This document shows positions 11,101-23,100 of a stretch of DNA of 64,000 nucleotides, one piece after another (within the stretch, counting starts at the first letter, position 1; each line of letters begins with the position of its first letter). A program made the translations under genes and the position numbers. The DNA lies in the NCBI GenBank assembly GCA_021018995.1, contig CM037584.1:173990317-174054316 (forward strand), given 5' to 3'. Source of the DNA: Chloranthus sessilifolius (Eukaryota; Streptophyta; Magnoliopsida; Chloranthales; Chloranthaceae). Under the pieces are notes generated by a model. That model had not been told where the DNA came from and made no database searches. It worked only from the letters and a program-made list of their open reading frames with translations.

Positions 11101-14100
11101 TATTTGCATGGTCTTAAATCTGATGTTCTTAGCAGTTTGATTATATTAAGAAAATGGTAATGCTTTATTTAAAATTAAATTTTCTTGATTTTTTGTGTGG
11201 TCATGATCATATATCCTGTACCTTTTCTGCTCATTTATGTTCTCATAGGATTTCATGTCAAATTTGTCGTCCTCGTTCTGAATGAAAACACCGCCATACA
11301 CTAAAACTGGTTTAAGACAAGTGTGCATAAAAAGGCACCTTCATTTATGTGGATCAAAAGATTCACGATTGCAGTCTACTGGATCAGTTGACTCCTGCCA
11401 TCTCTGTCAACTAGATCTCCTTCTCCACTCCGTCAGGCATGAAACTAAACTGTAAACATTCATCTGTCTGAAAGCGCATAGTTTTATATCTCAAATTATA
11501 TATTCACAACAGATTGCCTGCTAAATCAGCACAATGTGTCTTCATTGGCTATACTGCAATACACAAATGGTATCATTTTATGCTTCTTTCTGCATGCTCT
11601 TTCTATCTCCTTCGGGCGTGAAACCAAACTGTAAATATTCATGTGTCTGAAAGCACATGCTTTTTATATCTCAAATTATAAATTCACCAGAAATTGCCTT
11701 CTAAATCAGCACAATGTGTCTTCATTGGCTATTGTCCAATCCACAACGGTATTATTTTATGCTTCTTTCTGCATGATCTTTCTATCTCGTCATGTTATGT
11801 TTTATGAAACTGTCTTTCCTTTTGTTATCACCCATAATCCTACTTCAGTCACACGAGTACTCAGTTATTCCTCTCCCTCACCTGCTACCCTCTCCAGTCG
11901 CCAATTCTTCTTTAGTTAACTCTGATCATGGTTTAAAGTATCGGTTTATACAGGACGCAGGTCCAATCCCCAGCTTACCTATAAAAAAAGAAGTGTCGGT
12001 TTATACTGATAAATTTCGCATTTTGGTCTGGCTGATATTTTACATATGCTTATTTGCTCTGTTAATGAACCTCATGTGTGTGCCTCAACTTTGACTTGGA
12101 GTTTTTATCCAACTACCTCCACTCATCAAATTATGACGGTGGCTTCACAATGTTTTCTCCTCATGCCCTATCCCATACAAATCAGTTTTTTTGATAGATT
12201 TTGGATAGTCATCAGGACGTTCTCAGCTTTACTGGACTTCTGTGCTACTTATACTTTACTTTGCAAAGATCTACTTTCCGGAGCTTCCATGTAGGAGGAA
12301 CTTGAGGCCCTTCATTGTAATTAGTGCTAGACACATCTTCGTGTACTACAATGAATGTTTTCAGTAATTGCTAAGTATAAAGATTAAATAAGAAGTTGAC
12401 AGTTCCCCTGAAATGTACAAGGCATGCTTGGTTTGGCAAGGCATATAGTTTGAAAGATGGCATTGATTTTAATACTCCAGCCTTGTTGGCAAGGCGGCTT
12501 TGATTAGGACATTTCTCTCTATTGCCACTTCACGGTGTTGGTTGACTCGTTAGTTGGATGTTAAGAGTTTTTTAGGATGTATTTTTGCATGAGGTCTTTA
12601 TAGAGCAAGTACTTGAGATTCTTCTTCCTTCTCTAATTATGTTTGTTGGCTTTCCAAAGGATCTTCTATTTTGGCCATCGAAGCCCTCATGTTTGGTTTT
12701 AAGCAAATCTGGTCCTTTCTTTACTAGGTGGAATTCTACGGCAATGCCTCATTCTTCTTTATTATCATATCAGTGCATGCATTATCTCCTCTACTTAGAT
12801 GATATTTTTCTTACTAGTGATTCACACACACTAGTCTGCTTTTTGCTTGATTTTATTTATTTACAAGGAAATAGGACTTAAAATTTGAGTCTTTTATGTA
12901 TAAATTTCTTTGCTTGATTACCATGTCAAAGAGTTCGATATGAAAAATTTGGGCTTTTTTCAATATTTTTCGGGTATTGAGGCAATGGAAATTGCAATAT
13001 GTTTTCTTCCTTCTCAGACGAAGTCTGCAGTCAAGCTCAAGTATGCAGTCAAGCTCATTTAATGAGCTGAAATGGATGATTACCAGCCTATGGCACCGTT
13101 CTCTCCTCTGGTCAAATTTCTTTCAGATGATAATGACCTATACTATATTTCCGTTTATACCAGAGCATGGTTGGTGCCTTTAGTATCTGATGCTCACATT
13201 GTGGGACATTAGCCTTGTAGTTTAATTTGAACCGTCTGTTCATACATCTCCTTAAGAACAATGGTCTACTGCTGGTTATCACATAACTTTTAACCACTAA
13301 TTTCATAGTATAATGTGCGAAAAAGTGCTCAACCTTTTCTCATTCAAGTGCTGAATCATAAAGCTGAATAGTGGTTCGTGATACCTACCCTAAGGAGAGT
13401 TTTCTTTGTCAATCACCATCAGTTGAATACTTTGAAATCTTGGTGTCTTTTCTTAATGCCGACTGTTTTAGCGTTTTTCATTGTGATATTATCCTCGTTA
13501 TGGTGTATATGACAGAAATCCAGTGTCATGTGTGTAAAATACATATCAAGATTGATTACCCCTTCAATGCTTGCGGTTGATCAAGTGAAGGATTTCTCAT
13601 GCTTGACATGAGTGGTTGATTAGATAAGTGGCAGTTAACACTGCTTCGCTCCAAAAGTACTTAGGTTCATGCATTTGAAGCAAGAGGGCTAGTGCAGCAA
13701 TAGGCGCCACTTTTTCCTTTCCGCCACTCCCGGTGATAAGAGAGATCAATTTAATTATATTATAATACAACAATTCATTTTTTTAGTATGCAAACCACAT
13801 TTTTTTTTTCTTTTTTACTTTGGAACACACATGATAGGAGAGTGCGTGTCATCTATCAAGTTTTGTGTAGGGAGAATTCAGAATTTCGTTCGATACCCGG
13901 CTTGATCCTGTTCTGAACCAATCTTATGCGATGTTAATTGCTTTGGGTAAGTCATGCTAGACACAATCTTTGCTGATTTTGGTTATGGTGCTGGAGTATC
14001 TACGCTAATAAAAATGTGTCTTCTACTGACCAAAATATAGCCAAAAAAAAGATGTCTACTGGATTGGTAAAAGACCTAACAGATAGCTGCTGCGTCCATA

Positions 14101-17100
14101 TCTGAGTTTGATCTTATGGACTGGCATTCGGCAAGTTGTTCAAATAATGAGTTCATCTACATCTTTTGATTTAGCCTAAGCATACCTTCATTATGACAAG
14201 ATTTGAGAAATTATGAGCGACTCTTATGCCAGTTAATACTCACAATTTTGCAAACTACTGATAGCCTTTTCACCAAAGTCATAGTCGCAGGTTCGTGCCC
14301 AGCTAACCTATCAACAAATTCATAGAAAGTTGAATTCCTTTTGTGTGAATGACCTGCTATATTGTGGATTCTGTGTTAGACAACTTGTTTGAATGAATTG
14401 AGATTGCAAAATGCTAGATCCCGAAGAAATTCTGCGAGCTTGTTTTCCTTGCGACATGATGCACTGAGAAATATGTTGGGTAGGAGGTCTACACTTTGAA
14501 TGATGGAGAATTATTGGAATGATGAATGCAATATGCAACATTAATTAAGATGGTTGAATTTCATGAATGGAGCCCGCATCACATTGTTAGGTAGGTTTTG
14601 GTGAGGCCTATTATGTGACCTTTTGAAAAGACTTCAAGGTCTTTGCTGACGAACAATGTGACGCCCCCAAATCTTTACACCGGCTCAATGCTCCAACTTA
14701 GAGACATCACACTACGTAATCATTCCGTTCAAATCCAAAATATGATATAAGTAATGATCTGCTTTACCCAACGACTTAAATTCAATTCTCGTCTTTAAAC
14801 TAAGTCCAATCCAGTGATTAATCTAACTTAGCTAACCAATTTTGTTCTTCTTTTTGTGTGTGGGCCACACTAATGCATGCATCTAAACACTAACCATAAT
14901 CATTGAATGAGCAAGTAAGAAACGCATAGGATAAATAAAAAGAACATAACATGAATTACCAACAAATTTAAGTGCCATAATCAAAGTCTATAAATTCATC
15001 AATTTAAACATCTATAATTATCCATAATTCTAAACTTTCCACAACTATTAATACTATGAACTTGAAAAGTAAAATGCTAACTACTAAACTCCTAACTATC
15101 TCCTCAATATACTTTTAGGCTTCAAAACCTTCCTTGTCTAAGTCCACGTTAACATTCACCCTCACCATCGCTCCATCCTTGTCATTACCTGTTTTCACTG
15201 GCCACCTGAAGATAGGGTGTCAGATAAACACAGTATGAATCATACATACTAATCCAATCTTGTGTCTACGTACATCAAAAGTTATAACATGGACATACAT
15301 GTATATACTTGAAAACAATAGAGATGAATATCACAATAAAACTTGCATAATAATGGATTCATTGAACAAACATTGAAAGCTACAACATTCATGGCATTTA
15401 ACGTAGAACTAATCATGGTTTCGTTTTTGTAGTCTTTAGTCTCTTTTTGTTCGTTCTTCCAATAATCTTTTCATTCATAATTTCATTCATCTTTTGGTCA
15501 TCTCATTAAAGATTGGTTGCATTAACTTTGTCTTGAACTTTCATGCTTAGCCACTCATTGTCTTATTAATGATTGGTTATATTAACTTTTGAGACACTCA
15601 TTGGTTGAACAATGATTGGTCACTTTATTTTGAGTCACTCGCTGAATCTACTACTATTGACCCCATCATTTGAGTCGCTCACTGGATTCGTGCTGGGTAC
15701 GGCATGCAATGATTGCTTGCTTTAACATTAGCCACTCAATGATCCCGTCTGAATGGTGTTTCATTGATTGACCACATCAATTTGAATTACTTAGTGATCC
15801 TGTCTGCACGGTGTTTCACTGATTAATCTCATCATTTATATCTTCATCTTTTAAATATTCATATTCGTACATGAGTCATTTAACTTGATTAGTTATCATA
15901 TTATAGTCTTGGTTCATGTAAATTCTTGTTTTATATCTTTAATCATGGTAATTTAATTCGTATATTCATGATTACATTGTGACTATTCTTATGCATCATA
16001 AATGCCACATGGATTAAAGTATCACTTTAATTATCATATGAAAAGTGGTCTTAACATGAGTTCTACTTTGACATAATAAATATCATTTCGCGAGAACATT
16101 CAAGACAATCTAACACAATTTATGGTCATGGATTATGAAATTATAACATTAACTCAACCTTAATTTTTGTTAATATTACAGTCATAATATAATTTTTACA
16201 ACACATGAAAATGAGTTGACAATATAAATAGGGAGGTAATAAAGTCTGCACCTATGCTACAATTAGGTAAAGAGCTATGGACTCGTGGAGTTCTAATTAG
16301 TGAGATTTCTAAACATTATCAATGATTTATGCATAATCCCTACAAAAAATTTGGGTCATAAAATAATAACATCATTCCAAATACGAGCTTTCCTACTTTT
16401 AGGGTTTGATCCTAAGATGAATTCCTAAAAGAAAGGTGATTTAAATTATATAAACTAGTATGACTTGAGTGTCTAAATCCCATAAAACTATCCAATCAAA
16501 AATAAAATTCATCATAAGATGGCTGAAAATAGAACTAATTTCATGAGATATTTGATTCAAATAACAATCCCTTTTTCCCTAATAGGTTTGAAGAGATATC
16601 AGTTAAAATGATTTTTTACAACAATGAAGTAGAAAGAGTTTGACATGAAATTATTAAATTTGGGGTCTTCTATAAATTTTAAAATTAAAATACTTTATTT
16701 TTCTTATAAATATAAACCTTTAGAAGGGGCTAAAAGCCTAAATCTTTAATTTTTCATGATTATAATAATACAAAATTTTAGGAAAGATTATTGCAACACT
16801 CTAAATCATCTTTTAAATCACACAAATCTCTAATTTGTTATTCCCTAATAATATAAAACTTTAGAGAGAATTTCCTTAAATCTCTTGTTCCCATAATTTT
16901 TTTAAAAATAATATAAATAATAATATTCTTAAATTCCTAAAATCATAATAATATAAAATTTTGATGTATTGAGGCATGTTAATAAAGAAAAGTATGATTT
17001 CTCCATACCTTATGACTTCTTGATTACCCTTTCTTGAAAATCTAGGCTTCATGATCGTTCTCTTTAAAATCTTGAATTCCGGAAGAGTTTGATAAATCTT

Positions 17101-20100
17101 GAAAAAATGCCTTCTTGAGAATCTTGAATATTTGTATTAAATCTATGTAAAACTTTAATTTTGTTTTTGAAAAGCCTTTTATTTATTTATCAGTAATTAA
17201 GATTGTATAGATAACCAACAAGGCGCTGAAAAGTTCAATACATGAGAATCACGACCAAACAAAAAAGGTCAACAAAACAATAGAGCCAACCCAAACTATC
17301 TATTATGGCAGAGACACCAACTACACCAACCACCCAGCCAACCTGCCATGCCTAGTCCCCAATCAACCCGGGTCCCATGGCGGGATAGCGTCCCTATTCC
17401 CCTCTGTACCCCTTGCAACCCATAACCACATGAGATCCCTAACAGACCGAATTATCATTCCCACTGGCTGTCTTTTACGTTCGAAAATTCGCCCATTTCT
17501 CTCAAGCCAGATACTTCACGTCACCGCAAGGAACCCCACTTCTCAGTAGTCCCCTAACTGGCCCTCCACACTGATAGAAGACCACATCAGGAACTGTTGA
17601 TAGGTCGAATAGGGAGTAACCCAATCCATGTCCAACGATTTTAGTATAACATTCCAAATCTTGGAAGCCATCCCGCAGTGGAGGAAGAGATGAGCAGCAA
17701 ACTCTTCCCCTTGTAGGCACATTACACACTGGTTGTATGTATCCCTCCCCCGCCGGATGAGCTGGTCAATTGTCAGAATTTTTTCTTTGAAAATAGTCCA
17801 AGCGAAGAATTTTACTTTGGGGGGAATGTCCCCTTTCACATCCTAGCCCTTTCACATCCTAGCACCATGAAATCTTACCAACAGCCGACTCAAAATCATC
17901 CGGTAGTACGATTTGACATTGAAATTGCCATCTTTGGTGAGAGTCCAAACCCGTTCGTCTTGCCGATGATGATTCGGGGGCGATAAGTAAAGGGATGACA
18001 GCAATCGCAAATACGATTCCATTTCGTTGTCTCTTAGCGATCTGCGAGGGTTGACCTCCCCTCTCGTTTCCGTAACAAAATCTGCTAGCAGCCCTTGCGG
18101 ATTCGTAGATAGGATAAAAATCTCCGGGAAGGACAGCTTGAGTTGATAAATATTGCCCATACATCCTCCTAGAAATGAATCCGGGTACCCCTGCCCCAAC
18201 TGAATCGGATCCACCTCGCATAAAGGGGCCATGTTCTGCAAATCCCCTTCCACCAAGGCGATGTACCTCTGTGAGTTGCCGTGTTGATTCCCCAATTTCC
18301 ATGTGCATGCCCATACTTTTCCACTAGCACCAGCTGTTAGAGACTGTCGTCTTCGGCAGTCAAACCTGCTCGCCAAACCATTTTCCTATGAGTGCAATAT
18401 TGGTCTCTTTCAAACTCCGGATTCCCAACCCGCTGCACCTGATAGGGAGCTGGCATGTATCCCAGTCAACCAGGTGGTATGGTTTATCAATACCCGATCC
18501 TTCCCAAAGAAAGTTCCTTTGGATTTGTTCCAGCCAATTTATCACTCCTATCGGGCATCTGAACATCGACATGTAGAAGATCAGAAGACTATTTAGTACC
18601 GATTTAACTAGAAGTAGACGACCACCACTGCTAAGTAATTTCCCTTTCCACGACGATGACCATTGCTCAAATCTCTGATTCATTGGTACCCAAGCTCTAG
18701 CAGAAGGTTGCCTAAGACCGAGGGACAGACCCAGATATTTAATCGGGAATTTCTCAATCTCGCAATTCACCGTAGCTGCCAGATCAGCCATCAATATGTC
18801 ACTGACTCCAATCCCCGTAATTGCTGATTTGTGTAAATTAATCCGTTGTCCCGAAACAACCTCGTAAACCGAAAGAATTTCAGAGAAAGATCTGCACTCT
18901 TCCACATTGGTCTTCCCAAGAATGACAGTATCATTAGCGTATTGAAGATACGAGATAAACCGACCATGAGATCCCACCCGAATCCCTGAAATTTTTGGAA
19001 TCTGCCTTGCCCGCGCTATAAGACCACTTAGCACTTCTCCCACCATATTAAATAAGAATGGGGAGAGCAGATCCCCTTGTCGAATCCCCCTAGAGCTTTT
19101 AAAATATCCCGCTGGCGTCCCATTCCCCAACACCGAAAACCAGGCGGAGGAGTAGCAGGCCCGCATCCATCTCCAAGTATTCCCAAACCCGAACCTACTG
19201 AGCATGTAGTCTAGGCAATCCCAGCTGACCCTGTCATATGCCTTCTCCATATCTACCTTCCAAAGGGCTGTAGGCTGCCTGACATGGTGCGCGGAGTGAA
19301 TCGCCTCTTGTGCCACGCAACCAGATCCACCAGCTGTCTTTCTTGAATAAATGCTCCCTGATTACATGAAATTATTTTGCCCATAAGCGGTTTGAGTCTG
19401 CTGGCCAACACCTTGGAAATAATCTTGTACAAGCAATTCATAAGACGGATCGAACGAAAATCCAAAAGGTCTTCTGCCCCTTCTCCTTTTGGGATGAGAG
19501 TAATAAATGTGGAGTTGAGGCTACAACCAATGAATCTGGTTCGATGGAACTCGCGAATCACCTCCATGAGGTCCTCTTTGATGATCGACCAAAAAGATCG
19601 ATAAAACTTGAAAGTAAACCCGTCGGGCCCCGGGGATTTGTTCTTACCGCCGAACTTTATGGCTAGCCTAACCTCGTCTTCGCTAAAGGGTAGCTCCATC
19701 TCAACACTCTCGTCTTCGGAGATGGATTGGAACATAATCCCATCCAGCTGCGGCCGTTCCATGCCTTCGTCAGAGTACAACTTAGTGTAGAAGTCTACAA
19801 CCTGGTACCAGATCTGTTCATACTCCGAGAATCTATTCCCTTCAACGAAAATACTGCTCATATATTTGATTTTGTTGCGGGCGTTGGCAAACGAATGAAA
19901 GAACTTAGTATTCTGATCTCCCTCTTTAAGCCACCAGACCTTCGCTTTTTGTCTCCAATAAACTTAACCTTGGCCATACATTTATCGCTGAAAGCCTGTT
20001 TTTTCTTCCTCCTCTCCTCTCTCTCCTCTCGACCGAGAGGACCCCATGTTCCTCGAGATTATCCAGCTCTTTGAGTCGATGAAGTAACGACTCCTTCTCT

Positions 20101-23100
20101 AAGTGTACCAATCCGAACACCTCCCTGTTCCATTCTTTGATTCGCCCCATAAGTCGTTGCAACTTTGATACGAAACGGAAAATCGCCGTCCCCGAAGGAG
20201 TAGGTTTGCTCCACCAAATAGAGACCTCTGCTTTGAACCTATTGTCTAATAGCCACATGTTTTCGAAGCGAAATGGGGACGACCCCTTCCCCTGAGAGTC
20301 ACAACTAAGAAGAAGAGGCCGGTGATCCGATATAGCCCTGCCCAATCCTTCTACCCTGGCTGCCGGGAAGATATCCAACCATTCCGAGGTGACGGGAAAT
20401 CTATCAAGTCGACTTAACGAGGGCACCTCTTGTAGATTAGACCAAGTAAACCTTGACCCCGTCATTGGAACTTCCATTAGTTCCAATCGGAAATGATTGA
20501 ATTAAAGTGATTCATCACCGCTACATCTGGCAGACCACCTCTTTTTCCATGTGGCCATCTTATCGCATTGAAATTCCCTTCGAAACATAGTGGGTGATCC
20601 CATCTAGCTGTCACCGCCGCGAGATCGAACCATAAATCATCCCTGTTCGAACCATGTCTCTATTCCGAAGCACCACAGAGGCCGAGTACAAGCATGCCTC
20701 CTCATCCACCTTTTCAAACAGCCGAGTATTCCAGGCAACCAAAATGCCTCCCGAGGCACCATGAGAATCAACCCCGATCCATCCCCACCATTTACCTCCA
20801 AGTATCGACGCAACTTTAAACCGGTCAAAACTACCCCATTTAGTTTCTTGGAGCGTGATAACCGCCGGATTGATCGTCGCTATTATACGCTTCACCCTGG
20901 CGCACTTCGACCCGTCACAGATTCCTCTGACATTCCAGGAGAACATCTTCATGGCCATTCAATTTCTAGCCCGCCCAAGAAAGGAGGCTGGGCACTAAAT
21001 ACCCCCAGCTCCCCTCCCATCAGCCATTCCCCACTGTAATCGAGTGAGCTCACGATCTTTGGCACATCGTCTCTTCTTGTTCTTATCGTGCCGGCTACCC
21101 AAAATGGAATTGAAAACCTTTCTGAGGTTATCGTCGGAACCGTGGAATGTCATCCCAAGGTCGCGGCCTACAAGTATTAGTCGATCCACTTCCTCCGGAT
21201 CTCCGGTCTAGTCACGGTAATCGCAACCTGTAGCCGCTGATGAACTATCCGAAGTATCACCCTGATCCAACCGGAACCCATATTGGCTCTAATTATCGGT
21301 CGCATCTTGACCCACAGATCCCATCGGTAATGTCACTATCGACGAAGAGGCGGAGGAAGAGAGATCCGGAAGAGACAACGTGCTGATGGCCTGGACATTG
21401 TAAGAGTGTGAAGAACCAGCCTCTCCGGTGAACTCTGTATTTGTCTGATCCAAGGGAGAAGAGAAGAACTCCCTAGCCCACTAGGTCCCAACATACTGAT
21501 GCTTGGCCCAGTAGCTCAAGTCTAATCGGTTGTAGACCCGCGGGATTGGGGCTATCAGCCATGGACCTGTCGGGAACAAACCTTTCATACTATCCATTCC
21601 CAGACCAGCGAGCCACAAATATGACTCACCAACCGACTTGTCTTGGACCTGGTTGACCTCGAAGGCCCGAAATCTCCCATTTAAAAAGTGAATGGCATGT
21701 GTTGTTGTCAAGTAACTTGCATCCCCTTCGGTTGATTTTAATTCACAAATATTAAGAAGCCCGACCGGATCGTAGAAGATTTCGCCCGACACTGCCTCGG
21801 CCTCAACACCATCAAGGCCACGTGTCACCATCCAGTCAACCCTCTGTGAAACCATGGGCTGGTTTCCCAAAACCTCCTTGGGAACCGGGTAAACTTCCCC
21901 AGTGATTCCACGTGTTCTCATCCCCGCCCCCCCAAGGTACGATGCTTTTTAAACCTTCTCTTTCGCTGGAAGACCAGAAGTTCTTTTCTTGTGTTAGGGT
22001 TCTTCCTTAAAGGGAAAGATGCTACCTCAGTCACCCTCAGATCCTAGAGGTGCTCCTCTTCCTCGTCCTTGTCATCCGACGCATCCTCGCCCTTTTCAGC
22101 CGACATCCCTCTGGGTCCTTGTACGACCGCCGCCTACAACCGCACTGGGGGTACCAAGTTGTACGACGAGTTCTTGTCCGTTGGAGACCTCGTCAGAGAT
22201 AGATCAGCCATAAGGGTTTTCGACTTTTGTCGAACAATCACCGGAGCCAATAGAATCGACCGGTGCACCGACCCTTCACCTCCATCTCTTGGTACAATAT
22301 CTACTCCGTGAAGATCAAGAGATCCCTCCCCGATTTCTCCAGCATTGACCACATCATCGGAGAGACGAGCGCCGGTTGCATAATAAACATCACGTGTCAC
22401 CCACATGTGTTTTCCTTCTTGCCCGCACGCCTGGAGCATGTGACCCTCACTAGAACCTTTCGTGATGAGAGATCAAGGGTCTCTGGCTGCAGAATCAAGA
22501 GACCTCTTCGCCTTTTGAACAAAACCCGGCCCACTCACATGATTGTTTCTGGAGACTTCCATTTGACCCTTACGTGTCAACTCCCCCACGTAGTGCGAGA
22601 ATCGAGGCATTTTAATTCTGTCTCTTGCGTTTGAAAACCAGAAAACAACTGTTCGAACCTCTATTCTTCTTCCTCAACTAGTCGTAGCCTTCGTGTCCAT
22701 CGGGTCCTAAGGGCGATCCTGCACGACGGTACTTTCTGCCGGTATCCACATCGACTCACCTGCTACTCCATTTTACTTTTGTACGATGTCTTTGGTAGTG
22801 TACGACGCTACCTGAACCGTTGGGATCATCGACAATGTGAGATCTGAGACGTAGCAGCTCGTGAGGACTTGGTGGTATACCGACTCCGGTTGTTGCAGCG
22901 GATCTCGTGAGCCCACAACGCCCTTCATCTTACTAGGGTTTTCATTGTAAATATTGTCATCCCTTTCGACGATTTCCCCCTCCTCGATCTCTTCTCTTGG
23001 ATTGTGCGCCATTCGATGAATAACCGAAGTTCGTCGACTCCTCGCCGGTGCGAACGACCACCTATCGAGCGGCGTATTCGCGGACGTGCTCCCCTCCGAG

